The translations under genes and the position numbers were made by a program. A stretch of 64,000 bases of DNA from CAZRCG01 sp964598565 (lineage in GTDB: Bacteria > Bdellovibrionota > UBA2394). This document shows, in pieces, positions 43,727-52,774 of the stretch. The stretch is taken from contig CAZRCG010000002.1 of NCBI GenBank assembly GCA_964598565.1, forward strand, positions 248,001 through 312,000. The letters are read 5' to 3'. Each line of letters begins with the position of its first letter. The stretch's first letter is position 1. The notes beneath the pieces were generated by a model. It saw only the letters and a list, made by a program, of their open reading frames with translations, was not told the DNA's origin and ran no database searches.

Positions 43727-45799
43727 TTAACTCGGTTTAGACAGAGAGGCTAACGGATAGTGTATCGGCACCTTCACAGGCTCGAGCAGCTCATACGCAT
43801 GAATGGGTTGGTCGTAGCCCTTTAGTTCAATCTCGCCCAGATCTTTGCTCTCCACAAAATGTTCTCGTAATCGTGACAACGCATGGCCACTGGCACAAAT
43901 AGTATTAGGCCCTAAAATTCTCGTATGGGACTGAAGACGAAACGCTAAATTAACAGCTTCTCCAATGGCGGTGAAATTCAACCGCTGCTCGCTGCCAATA
44001 TTTCCTAAAATCGTTGGCCCAAAGTTAAGGCCGATACCACAGCAAATACTGGCATAATTCTTAGCTGCCAGTTCGCGGTTCACTTGCTCAAGTGCCTGAA
44101 TCATCTGAAAGGCAGCCGCACACGCTCTATCGACGGCGAGCTGAGAATCATCAAATATGGCGAGCATTCCGTCGCCAAGAAATTTATCGACGAAGCCACC
44201 GTTTCTTTTCACTAAAGGCTCCCATGCTGAAAATGCGGTATTCAAGAGATCGACGACATCTTCCGATTCCATCTCATCAGCCAGCTCACTGAAGTTTGCA
44301 ATGTCGAGAAATAGAATGGCGACACTTCGCTTCTTTACATGAAATAGATTGAGCTTCTCCTCCCCTGATCGAGACGAAGCCACCACTTCACTTGCCACCT
44401 GGCTGGGAAGGAACCTTTGAAAGGCCTCTCGTAGTCGACTCTCTTGTGTTGATAGCTTTTGCGTTTCCGATAGATGTTCTTCGAGCTGCTTGACAAGCTG
44501 TGCATTATGCAAGGCGATTCCTAAGTGTCGACCTAACGTCATGAGAAGGTCTTGATCGGAAATCGAAAGAACTTTTCCTTGACTAATATGGTCGACCGAC
44601 AAAACACCGACAACCTCTTTGTCTTCATTAAAAAGAGGTACCGCCACAAAACTTCGGCTTCCGAGTGTTTTGGCAAATTTTTGTGACCGAGGTGAGAGGT
44701 TTTGAAGCTGACTGAATACATCTGGAATGAAGACAGGAGCTTTGGTCGTTACGACTTTCACAAAAAAACCGCTGGTATTTTCAGAGTCTAAATTGAACTG
44801 CGCCTGTGAGATCAATTCTTTCAATTTTTCTTCAAATCCATAAAAAGCTTTTACACCCAAGGTATTCTTTTGAACATTGGTCGTCAGAAGAATGCAGCGG
44901 TCATAGCCTAAGCGACTGCATACGGTCTCTACAATCGCTTCAGAAAGTTGATCCGGCGACGTCAATGAATGCGTAAGCTGAGCGACTTCACCGATTATTT
45001 GAAGCTGCTGATTTCGGTTCTCTAATTCATGCAGCATAGTGTCGAGTGCGGAGTTATGCTCGAGTAATTCTTCGCGCTGGTTCTGCATCTTACGAAAAAT
45101 CCATAATAGAGAACCAAGCAGCACGGTTCCACATAAAACAATCAGTGCCATCTGCAGACCAAAGACAAACGAGCCAAGGGTCATTGTGAAAGCCAAAGCG
45201 AGCCACCGAAACCAATAACGCCTCTCTGAAAGCCGCCGCCACTTCAAGTGATACGAACATTTTTGTCCACCCCGATGTAGGCATTCGGACTCGTGAATGC
45301 TGGCGGCCGGTAGTCCAAATACCTGCGGAACACCTTCTAACATGCCTCTACGATTTTCACACATATAGGGCCGCTCACTAAAATCACCCACCGGAATGGA
45401 CTCTACCTGCGCTGACGATCGCCCGACGCTCACGATATGAAATCGTGCGGCCTTTGTGAAATGCCCCGAAAAACGAGTGAGCAGTCGAAAGACAAAACCG
45501 GGCTCCATCATCCCTCGAATGAGACGATACATGATGGGTGAGGCAGAGACTTCATGAATGAAATGACCAGCCTTATACGCAAGATTAGAATCACCGGTGC
45601 GCTTCACCAACTCTTCGTAGAATCGATCGGCAAAGTCCACGGAGAACCAAGAGCCTTCGTCTTGCAGCCGTTCTCGACTCGTTGAGATTGAAGTTAGAAA
45701 ATTATTGATATCCTCAGACGTCCAAGACAGTCGCTTTTCTAAATAGGTGATATAGATTCTAAAGATGCGAGAGTGAAATGGAGTCTTCTCGCCGCTCAT
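43727..45799 (-). CDS. Class III adenylate cyclase with V4R-like, GAF and membrane regions
   Basis: 690 residues. The N-terminal 185 residues resemble the V4R/DUF2378-like sensory domain with a Cys motif (ESECLHRGGQKCSYHLKW). Two membrane spans follow at about 197-232, then a coiled coil, a GAF domain (about 265-435) and a C-terminal cyclase domain (about 480-660). Cyclase residues seen: metal Asp in ILFLDIANFSEL, GGFVDKFLGDGMLAIF with Lys and the second Asp, and FTAIGEAVNLAFRL with the Thr, Asn and Arg. Lys plus Thr favours ATP as substrate. It starts 5 bases after the PilZ gene. Confidence 0.85.
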   Translation of the reverse strand: MSGEKTPFHSRIFRIYITYLEKRLSWTSEDINNFLTSISTSRERLQDEGSWFSVDFADRFYEELVKRTGDSNLAYKAGHFIHEVSASPIMYRLIRGMMEPGFVFRLLTRFSGHFTKAARFHIVSVGRSSAQVESIPVGDFSERPYMCENRRGMLEGVPQVFGLPAASIHESECLHRGGQKCSYHLKWRRLSERRYWFRWLALAFTMTLGSFVFGLQMALIVLCGTVLLGSLLWIFRKMQNQREELLEHNSALDTMLHELENRNQQLQIIGEVAQLTHSLTSPDQLSEAIVETVCSRLGYDRCILLTTNVQKNTLGVKAFYGFEEKLKELISQAQFNLDSENTSGFFVKVVTTKAPVFIPDVFSQLQNLSPRSQKFAKTLGSRSFVAVPLFNEDKEVVGVLSVDHISQGKVLSISDQDLLMTLGRHLGIALHNAQLVKQLEEHLSETQKLSTQESRLREAFQRFLPSQVASEVVASSRSGEEKLNLFHVKKRSVAILFLDIANFSELADEMESEDVVDLLNTAFSAWEPLVKRNGGFVDKFLGDGMLAIFDDSQLAVDRACAAAFQMIQALEQVNRELAAKNYASICCGIGLNFGPTILGNIGSEQRLNFTAIGEAVNLAFRLQSHTRILGPNTICASGHALSRLREHFVESKDLGEIELKGYDQPIHAYELLEPVKVPIHYPLASLSKPS

Positions 45800-45804
45800 A
45801 GATT

Positions 45805-47949
45805 CTATCCTGCTGATTTTTGCCCGTCTGATTCACCGTGAGAGTCTCTCTTAAACTGGCCAATGAGGTCTTTAAGCTCTGAGACAACATCTCGAGAATG
45901 CTTTTCGAAATCTGCCACACCCGCAGCACTCGTGAGCCAACAGGTATAAAATTTAGACCATGCCACATTGTCGGCCTTAGGAGCATCGGGCAGTTGAAGC
46001 ACCACGGGGGATACCCCGCGCGGCTCGAAGAATAAATCATGAGCGCGTGACACCACAGCCGATGCCAAGCGAGATTGAATTGCCAAATCATCGCCTTCGG
46101 TCATAACAAAAATGGAATTGGTCAACTCGGAGAGGTTGAGCCCAGGCGACGACTCCTCTACCATCGCGACTGCCCAAGCTCCGTCTTCTTGAATTGAAAG
46201 AATATGACGATCTCGAAAAAGACTTTGATTCTGGTAGATACTCTTTAGCTTCATGTCTAGCTCTTGGGGATGAGAAAGCCCGCAGGCCCGCATGAAGGCG
46301 ATCATATTCCGTTCAATTAAATAGTTGCTCAGCCTCAGCATATCGTCGGGTCGATCTACCACAACGCCTTCGACCCTTTGTCGACTCTCGTCATTAACCT
46401 CGCTCGGATGATAAAGTCCATAAGACAAATCAAAAGCGACTGACTTAAGTGGATCTCCAATTCTCTTTGCTGTCTCACCAAATAGCACTGCGGGGTAGAC
46501 ATTATTGGGTCGATAGAAAGACATCACATAGAAAATATCGGCCTTTTGCATAGCCTTCGCATCGTAGAAAAAGTTTACAATAGACGATACCACTTGCTGC
46601 GCGGCTGACGTAGATGACGATTTCAAGGCATTAAGATGCTGAATGATCCATGCATGGTCGTAAAAATGAATTGCAGAAACATGACCCTTAATTTCATTAT
46701 CTTCTTTCATGACCAGCTTCTTCACGATGGGATTATCCGTCGACATCAAACGATGGTAGGTCTGAAGAATCTCTTTCGAACGCCCCTGAAGAAGGCGTCG
46801 CTTATCTTGATAGATGAAATTTGTTTCAAACATGAACTCCCACAGCAAATCGAGATCTTCTTCGGTGACATCTTTGACGAGATTGCCAGCGACATCTTGG
46901 GAGTAGGCGCTGATATCCTTGATAAGTTCAATCGGAGCTTTCGTGAATTCCCCTCCAATTCGAAACTCGTTGGCCTGTCCGTCTGACCGAAATTCAACGT
47001 GGTGAACATCAAAAACAAAGTCTCTGGGGGGCTTGTGTGGTAGCTGCAACTGACATTTATGAAATCGCATTCCCTCGACAATGGGAAAGCTGGTTCGTTC
47101 CAACATGCAAGATAAGCCTGACGACGAAACTTCGAAGACCTGCCCCTGAATACTTCGTCCGGGAAATAGAGGATGCTCTGCCGTAAAGAAGCAAGGCTTA
47201 TCATCAAGTATGGGAGTGCGACGAGCGGCTCTGACCACCGGATCACTTTTGTCTTTTTTTGGTGGCGCTTTTCGAAAGAGCACGACCGCTTCGTAAGACT
47301 GCGGCATCACTGATGAACGGCGCTTCATATCGACTCGGCTAATGAGGCCTTCACTTTGAAAAATCAACTCGTCGCGAAGATAGATTTCGATTCGCTCCAC
47401 TCGATCGCCGGGCAGGACGAGCCCCTCATTACGATCAATGAAAACCGAAAGTCCCAGTTGGGACATTTCAAAAGCTTCAACTCGTTTTAGTTCCACAGTT
47501 CCCACGCTGGTTTGAGCCAACAGATTGACTTTAAGGCCCTTCTTCATGGTGTCAGGGTCAATCAATACACGAGGATTTCGCCGTAGATTCGTCAGCGTTA
47601 GCTGCGCTGGGCTTGCAACACGAAACAGATCTTTATCTATTCCCACAATCTGAGTCTGAAAAAACGCTCGCTTTCGTTTGTAGCCAAACGACACTTGCAC
47701 TCCGACTGGAAAATCTCCTTTCCATTTGAGATCTTTGCATTCCAAGAGAAAGTCCGTATCACCCACATCGACGACCGAAGCGGCCGACTCGATCTTGGCA
47801 AAACGGCCGGCGCTTTTCTCAATAGAAAGATATATGGGACTACCGGAGAAGGCTAAAAACTCGAGAACGCTCGATATTTTTGCGCTTTCCATATATTGAG
47901 GTGGCTGGGTTCGATAAAAATCTTCCAACGATACCACGGACTTCGTCAT
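45805..47949 (-). CDS. Tandem PilZ protein with GNAT-like C-terminus
   Basis: 714 residues. The first PilZ domain has NLRRNPRVLID (RRxxR-like, 123-127) and EMSQLGLSVF (about 161). A second PilZ-like region has EVSSSGLSCML and IGGEFTKA but a poor RxxxR. The C-terminal half (about 385-690) has the look of an acyltransferase of GNAT type (IKGHVSAIHFYDHAWIIQHLNA). It probably binds c-di-GMP through the first domain and controls an acyl transfer. It heads an operon with the cyclase and ATP-grasp genes. Confidence 0.75.
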   Translation of the reverse strand: MTKSVVSLEDFYRTQPPQYMESAKISSVLEFLAFSGSPIYLSIEKSAGRFAKIESAASVVDVGDTDFLLECKDLKWKGDFPVGVQVSFGYKRKRAFFQTQIVGIDKDLFRVASPAQLTLTNLRRNPRVLIDPDTMKKGLKVNLLAQTSVGTVELKRVEAFEMSQLGLSVFIDRNEGLVLPGDRVERIEIYLRDELIFQSEGLISRVDMKRRSSVMPQSYEAVVLFRKAPPKKDKSDPVVRAARRTPILDDKPCFFTAEHPLFPGRSIQGQVFEVSSSGLSCMLERTSFPIVEGMRFHKCQLQLPHKPPRDFVFDVHHVEFRSDGQANEFRIGGEFTKAPIELIKDISAYSQDVAGNLVKDVTEEDLDLLWEFMFETNFIYQDKRRLLQGRSKEILQTYHRLMSTDNPIVKKLVMKEDNEIKGHVSAIHFYDHAWIIQHLNALKSSSTSAAQQVVSSIVNFFYDAKAMQKADIFYVMSFYRPNNVYPAVLFGETAKRIGDPLKSVAFDLSYGLYHPSEVNDESRQRVEGVVVDRPDDMLRLSNYLIERNMIAFMRACGLSHPQELDMKLKSIYQNQSLFRDRHILSIQEDGAWAVAMVEESSPGLNLSELTNSIFVMTEGDDLAIQSRLASAVVSRAHDLFFEPRGVSPVVLQLPDAPKADNVAWSKFYTCWLTSAAGVADFEKHSRDVVSELKDLIGQFKRDSHGESDGQKSAG

Positions 47950-48041
47950 ACCAATTCCCCCTACTCTTCTTGCCTCTCCTATTATACGCGAAAGATTTAC
48001 TGCTTCTCTGCGTCAAGTCTGTCCTGCGATAGACTCGTTAT

Positions 48042-48860
48042 ATGTCGTACTTGATGGAGTCTCCCCAAGAGGCAGATCGCCTCTTGTTAAAAAGCGACGC
48101 CGAGTCATCTCGTGCCCAGCTCAATCTCACAGGCCTCAAATCGGGTCTCGTCGCCCTTGATGCGGGTGGAGGGGCTGGCTTCGTCTCCAGAATCATGAGT
48201 GAAATCGTAGGTAGTACAGGCGAAGTTGTTTTAGCCGACCAATCTAAAGACCGACTCCAATCCGCTCGTGACTACAATAAAGATCGAAAGAATATCGCCT
48301 ATGTCGGATGCTCTCTTGAAAATATACCCGTGGCTGATGAGTCAATTGACTATGTGTTTTGTCGCTTTGTATTTGAATATTTAAAAGATCCGATGACCGT
48401 CATGCGCGAGTTTCTTCGCATTGTAAAGCCGGGCGGCAAGATTGTGGTGGGAGATCTTGATCACAATATGATGAGCCATTATCCGATCTCGGCGAGCCTC
48501 CAAGAAAACTTGGTTGAACTTATGGGCCAGTTAGAAAAAATGAAGGTATGGGATCCCTTCGCAGGACGAAAAATTTTTCATCATATGTCGAGCTGTCAGC
48601 TAGCGAAGATTAGAGTACACTTGCTCCCTCATCATCTTATTTATGGTCGCGTGCACGAACGGGATATCATCAATTGGTCAATGAAACTGGATCAAATGGA
48701 AGACATGGTGTCTAAGGGAGTCTTGGACCTTTCATTCGACATCAAGGTGTTTCGTTCAGAGTTTATGGCGTTCTTCCAAGACCCAAAACGATTCAGCTAC
48801 TCGCCTCTTATTCTTGTGGAAGCCGTAAAGCCACGGAATATGGGAGCCCGAAATTCTTGA
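48042..48860 (+). CDS. SAM-dependent methyltransferase (UbiE/Methyltransf_11 type)
   Basis: 272 residues. The SAM-binding motif is LVALDAGGGAGFVSRIMSE near residue 37, followed by an acidic loop (EVVLADQSKDRL), and the FEYLKDPMTVMREFLRIVKPGGKIVV block. The substrate is unknown. It is divergent from the PilZ gene, with 92 bases between starts. Its stop overlaps the start of the DNA glycosylase gene (TTGA). Confidence 0.85.
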   Translation: MSYLMESPQEADRLLLKSDAESSRAQLNLTGLKSGLVALDAGGGAGFVSRIMSEIVGSTGEVVLADQSKDRLQSARDYNKDRKNIAYVGCSLENIPVADESIDYVFCRFVFEYLKDPMTVMREFLRIVKPGGKIVVGDLDHNMMSHYPISASLQENLVELMGQLEKMKVWDPFAGRKIFHHMSSCQLAKIRVHLLPHHLIYGRVHERDIINWSMKLDQMEDMVSKGVLDLSFDIKVFRSEFMAFFQDPKRFSYSPLILVEAVKPRNMGARNS

Positions 48861-49480
48861 CAGTCGCTGAGGCCCGCTCTCGTGTGGATTTGCCCGCCGG
48901 CTCCCCCGTGACTCGCTGCGGCTGGTGCCTGAAAGACCCCCTCTACATTAAATATCACGACAAAGAATGGGGCGTTCTCATAAAGAACGATCAAAAACTT
49001 TTTGAGTTTCTTGTATTAGAAAGCGCGCAGGCAGGATTGAGCTGGCTCACCATTTTACGAAAGCGAGAAAATTATCGTCTGCTCTACTCAGGTTTTGATG
49101 TTGAAAAGGTGGCTCGCTACGGGTCTCGCCAGGTCACGAAACTACTTGGTGATGCCGGCATCATTCGAAACAGAGCCAAGATTGAAGCGTCGATCAACAA
49201 CGCCAAGAAATTTATTGATATTCAGTCAGAATTTGGAAGTTTCTATAAATACAGCCTACAGTTCATAGATGGTGAAGTTCGACATAACCGATGGGCATCT
49301 CTTAAAGAAATTCCCGCCACCACTAAAGAATCTGACGCCTTTGCCAAAGAACTCAAAAGCCGAGGCTTCAAATTTTTAGGCTCTACCGTTTTATACGCCC
49401 ATATGCAGGCCACCGGCATGGTCAACGATCACATCACAAGTTGTTTTCGCTATCAAAATCTCGTTTCTAAAACACGATGA
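48857..49480 (+). CDS. tag: DNA-3-methyladenine glycosylase I
   Basis: 207 residues. It removes 3-methyladenine from alkylated DNA. CGWCLKDPLYIKYHDKEWG is the conserved N-terminus with the zinc Cys; LVLESAQAGLSWLTIL and the C-terminal zinc site YAHMQATGMVNDHITSCF complete the match. TTG at 48857 overlaps the upstream stop; a GTG at 48908 would start closer to the conserved CGW and is a real alternative. Its end overlaps the convergent HAD gene by 28 bases. Confidence 0.92.
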   Translation: MTVAEARSRVDLPAGSPVTRCGWCLKDPLYIKYHDKEWGVLIKNDQKLFEFLVLESAQAGLSWLTILRKRENYRLLYSGFDVEKVARYGSRQVTKLLGDAGIIRNRAKIEASINNAKKFIDIQSEFGSFYKYSLQFIDGEVRHNRWASLKEIPATTKESDAFAKELKSRGFKFLGSTVLYAHMQATGMVNDHITSCFRYQNLVSKTR

Positions 49481-50094
49481 TGCTTCTGGGAAAGTCTCGC
49501 AAAACTTTGATGGCCGTCCGCCACCAGCAATACTTCGATACCCAGAGCTTCTCCGACATCCAAATCGTGATCGGTATCTCCGACCAAAAGAGTTTGAGCA
49601 GGGTCGACTTGCCATGTGTGCATGAGCTCTTGGCCACGCCCGATTTTAGAATCAGCATAATGATGATCGATGCCGTAGACCGAATGAAATAGTTCTGAAA
49701 TTCCAAAGTGGCTTATCATTTCGTCAATATGTTCTTGTCGTCCAGCCGATAAAATAGCGTGCTGCACGCCATGATTTCTTAAATGACCTAGCGTTGAGAC
49801 CACGCCGTCAAAAAGATTCAGGTCTTTGGCCTGCGCGTTGTAAATCTCAATAAATCGCGTGCCCACGACTTCGAAACTCAGTTTCGAAAAATCGAAGCCA
49901 ATGCGCTCGTAATACTCCCTCACCGGAAAACCAAAGACATCTCGGTACTGTTCGCGAGAAATCGAGGGTAACGCATACTCTACGAGAACCTGATTAATTG
50001 TCGCGACCGCATAATCAATATCGTTCACAAGGGTGCCGTTCCAATCCCAGATAATATGCTTAAAACCTTGTAAATAGTGCTGAATTTTTGTCAT
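49453..50094 (-). CDS. HAD-superfamily hydrolase (phosphoglycolate-phosphatase-like)
   Basis: 213 residues. Motif I is DWNGTLVND, where the second Asp of DxDGT is Asn, as in part of the phosphoglycolate phosphatase-like group. Motif II is AILSAGR, and LLVGDTDHDLDVG is motif IV. The cap has GFPVREYYERIGFDFS. Phosphatase activity on a small phosphate ester is likely; substrate unknown. Confidence 0.85.
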   Translation of the reverse strand: MTKIQHYLQGFKHIIWDWNGTLVNDIDYAVATINQVLVEYALPSISREQYRDVFGFPVREYYERIGFDFSKLSFEVVGTRFIEIYNAQAKDLNLFDGVVSTLGHLRNHGVQHAILSAGRQEHIDEMISHFGISELFHSVYGIDHHYADSKIGRGQELMHTWQVDPAQTLLVGDTDHDLDVGEALGIEVLLVADGHQSFARLSQKHHRVLETRF

Positions 50095-50207
50095 AGCTTA
50101 ACCTGCCTATTCCACGAACACTTATCAAATAAACGGCTCAAGTCACGCGTCTTTCAAAACAAGTCGCAAGTTATATTCTTTACAAAGCCCCTGCTCCTCC
50201 GCTTCGT

Positions 50208-51458
50208 ATGACTGTGGAAAGAATCTTCGCCGCCGTTGGCCTCCTTGTCTTTATTGGATTTGCTTATCTAATCTCCGAGAATCGAAAAGCCGTCGACCGG
50301 CGAATTTTGATTTGGGGCTTGGGTCTTCAGGTTATATTTGCCGTATTAGTTCTCGGTATTCCCACGCTCGGAGTGCCCGGACTCTTTCGTTTTGTCTTCG
50401 ATTCGATGAATACCTTCTTTTTAAGCCTTATGAGCTTTTCCGATGCAGGAGCGGCTTTTGTGTTTGGCAGCCTGGCGGACGAAAAACAGAGCTGGGGCTT
50501 TTTGTTTGCCTTTAAGGTGCTGCCGACCATCATATTTTTCTCCACCCTTGTAGCTATTTTTTACCATCTGGGCATTCTGCAGCGAGTCGTCTTTGGTTTC
50601 GCATGGATTATGAAAAAACTTATGCCTATTGGAGGCGCCGAGAGTCTATCGACCTCTGCCAATATTTTTTTGGGGCAAACCGAAGCACCCCTTTTAGTAA
50701 AGCCGTTCATCGCGACCATGACCCGATCGGAATTGCTTTGTATCATGGTCGGTGGCATGGCCAATGTTGCCGGCGGTGTCATGATGGCCTTTATAGCGCT
50801 TCTACATACGCGCGTTCCCGATATCGCGGGCCATCTTCTTACGGTAAGTATTTTGTCGGCCCCAGCCACCATTCTCATCAGCAAATTGATGATTCCCGAA
50901 AGACCAGATGCTCAGCTCGATGCCCTTAAGCAAGATCATCAACGCGTCGATTCTAATCTTGTTGAAGCGGCCACGCGAGGGGCCTCGGAGGGCTTGATGT
51001 TGGCGCTCAATATCGCTGCCATGTTGATCGCATTTATTGCCGTCGTTGCGATGGTAAACGGCGGGCTCGCTTGGGTGGGCAACCAGTTTGGCCTGACACT
51101 TTCGCTCGAACTTTTCTTATCGTGGCTATTTGCTCCAGTCGCCGTTCTCCTGGGGATTCCCTTTCATGAAAGCTCTCACGTAGCAGGGCTTTTGGGAGAG
51201 AAAATCATCTTGAATGAATTTGTGGCTTTTATACATTTGGCCGATTTGTCTAGCCAACTGAGCGATCGAACGATGATCGTGGCGTCGTATGCTCTTTGCG
51301 GCTTTGCCAATATTGCGTCTATCGGCATTCAGGTGGGAGGCATCGGAGCGATGGCCCCCGAACGACGTGGTGATCTGGCTCAGCTTGGGGTAAAGGCTCT
51401 CATCGGCGGGAACCTTGCGACCTTTGTTTCGGCGACCGTCGTCAGTCTCTTAATTTAG
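50208..51458 (+). CDS. nupC: CNT-family nucleoside transporter
   Basis: 416 residues, about ten spans. It imports nucleosides with protons or sodium. Signature: GGAESLSTSANIFLGQTEAPLLVKPFI near 140, MTRSELLCIMVGGMANVAGGVMMAFIALL, and the C-terminal CGFANIASIGIQVGGIGAMAPERR. ATG at 50208 with no strong ribosome site. It is upstream of the RiPP locus, which starts 227 bases later, probably a separate unit. Confidence 0.92.
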   Translation: MTVERIFAAVGLLVFIGFAYLISENRKAVDRRILIWGLGLQVIFAVLVLGIPTLGVPGLFRFVFDSMNTFFLSLMSFSDAGAAFVFGSLADEKQSWGFLFAFKVLPTIIFFSTLVAIFYHLGILQRVVFGFAWIMKKLMPIGGAESLSTSANIFLGQTEAPLLVKPFIATMTRSELLCIMVGGMANVAGGVMMAFIALLHTRVPDIAGHLLTVSILSAPATILISKLMIPERPDAQLDALKQDHQRVDSNLVEAATRGASEGLMLALNIAAMLIAFIAVVAMVNGGLAWVGNQFGLTLSLELFLSWLFAPVAVLLGIPFHESSHVAGLLGEKIILNEFVAFIHLADLSSQLSDRTMIVASYALCGFANIASIGIQVGGIGAMAPERRGDLAQLGVKALIGGNLATFVSATVVSLLI

Positions 51459-51563
51459 AGGCTCGCTCAAGCGTGGAGGCACGCTTAAAAGATATTTTTA
51501 AAACGTTTAAGGGCGACTAAGACATCCCTAAAAGACTTCTTGAGCGACGATAGAGCTTTCATC

Positions 51564-51603
51564 AACAATTGTTAGATGCCCTTTATGAAAGATTGTCTTT
51601 CAT
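51564..51603. promoter_or_regulatory. Two palindromes upstream of the RiPP operon
   Basis: AACAATTGTT (51564-51573) and ATGAAAG-N5-CTTTCAT (51585-51603), both perfect, about 80-120 bases before the precursor ATG. They are candidate operators. Which regulator binds is unknown. Confidence 0.4.
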
Positions 51604-51685
51604 GATCATAGCATTCGAGGAACCATTCAACCTCCGGGGGGAGGGCAATGATGTCTTCGATCATTATTAAGGAGATTCTACACGT

Positions 51686-51883
51686 ATGAAAAAAACCAAT
51701 ATTTTGACAGCTTCTGCTGTTATTCTCGGTCTCATGTCTGGTTCTGCCGTTGTGTTGGCTGACCATCACGAAGAAGAGCACAAAGAAGGTGACAAAAATG
51801 CCTGTAAGGGAAGCTGCAAAGCCAAAGACGACGAGAAAAAACCCGAAGACTCTGAAAAGAGTGGCTGCGGCGGCAAGAAATAA
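51686..51883 (+). CDS. RiPP precursor, HvfA/bufferin-like
   Basis: 65 residues. The signal peptide MKKTNILTASAVILGLMSG... ends after VLA. The mature peptide has a His/Glu-rich part (DHHEEEHKEG) and a core ACKGSCKAKDD ... SGCGG with three Cys at 40, 44 and 61. In HvfA and bufferin precursors, Cys in such repeats are converted to thiooxazoles or related groups by the MNIO enzyme and bind copper. Here the next two genes are that enzyme and its partner. AAGGAG precedes the ATG by 11 bases. The core is less repetitive than the EGKCG type. Confidence 0.75.
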   Translation: MKKTNILTASAVILGLMSGSAVVLADHHEEEHKEGDKNACKGSCKAKDDEKKPEDSEKSGCGGKK

Positions 51884-51895
51884 GGCTCTCGGTTT

Positions 51896-52774
51896 TTGAA
51901 ATCTAACTTCCACTCGGTACCCGGCATAGGCTTAGGACTTCGGAAAGAGTTTTTCGATAAGTTTCTAAGTTCGACGCCTGCTCCGGTGAATTGGGTGGAA
52001 GTCATTACCGAAAATTATATCGACTGGCATTCACAGCCCATTTTTGAACCACTTCGACGCCTAAAACTCGTTCGTGAGCATTGTCCGGTCGTGCTTCACG
52101 GTGTATCGCTATCGCTGGGATCTCGCGCAAGCCAAGATAACGAATTCATCAAGCGATTAAAACGCCTCATCGAAGAAATTGAGCCTTTGTGGGTCTCTGA
52201 CCACTTATGTTGGTCGAGGTCTAAAACTCACAATCTCCATGATCTTTTTCCCCTGCCATTTACTGAAGAAGCCATCGTAAGGGTGGTAGAAGAGATTCAA
52301 CGTATTCAAGAAAGCCTACAACGCCCCTTCGTCATTGAGAACGTATCTGCCTACTTGAACTATTCGCAGTCAGTTATGTCAGAATGGGAATTTATTTCTG
52401 AGATACTTCGAAGAAGTGGCGCGAAGCTTCTTCTCGATATCAATAATGTCTACGTCAACGCATTCAACTTCAAGTTTGATCCTCGCACCTATTTGCAAAA
52501 CTTGCCGCACGGGGCGGTTGTCCAGATTCACCTTGCCGGACACTCTGACGAAGGTGACTACCTCTTTGATACTCATGACGCACCGGTATGTGACCCTGTT
52601 TGGACACTCTACGAATGGTATGTCTCGCGCTACGGCTTTGTGCCTACGCTCATCGAACGAGACGACGCTATTCCACCTTGGGATTCTCTCGTGACCGAAC
52701 TATATACGATTGAAAGGATTCGCGATCGCCATGCCCCAGCCAAGCTTAGACCAAGCTCAGAAGTCGTTTGCTGA
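51896..52774 (+). CDS. MNIO (DUF692) iron-dependent peptide-modifying oxygenase
   Basis: 292 residues from a TTG 13 bases after the precursor. Family marks: GIGLGLRKEF, ITENYIDWHSQP, PVVLHGVSLSLGS, WVSDHLCW, LHDLFPLPF, FVIENVSAYLNY, LLLDINNVYVNA, QIHLAGHS and DTHDAPV. These His, Asp, Glu and Asn ligands hold the two- or three-iron centre in HvfB/BufB/MbnB. The TIM-barrel enzyme modifies Cys of the precursor. The end overlaps the DUF2063 gene by 44 bases. Confidence 0.9.
   Translation: MKSNFHSVPGIGLGLRKEFFDKFLSSTPAPVNWVEVITENYIDWHSQPIFEPLRRLKLVREHCPVVLHGVSLSLGSRASQDNEFIKRLKRLIEEIEPLWVSDHLCWSRSKTHNLHDLFPLPFTEEAIVRVVEEIQRIQESLQRPFVIENVSAYLNYSQSVMSEWEFISEILRRSGAKLLLDINNVYVNAFNFKFDPRTYLQNLPHGAVVQIHLAGHSDEGDYLFDTHDAPVCDPVWTLYEWYVSRYGFVPTLIERDDAIPPWDSLVTELYTIERIRDRHAPAKLRPSSEVVC

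Noticed and set aside
46746..47246. 166-codon frame on the same strand inside the PilZ gene
   Set aside because: It is an alternative frame within a gene with clear PilZ motifs.
47981..47986. TATAAT on the minus strand before the PilZ gene
   Set aside because: No acceptable -35 box at 16-18 bases, so not called as a promoter.
51572..51913. Antisense frame over the RiPP precursor
   Set aside because: The sense frame has a ribosome site, signal peptide and operon context; the antisense one has none.
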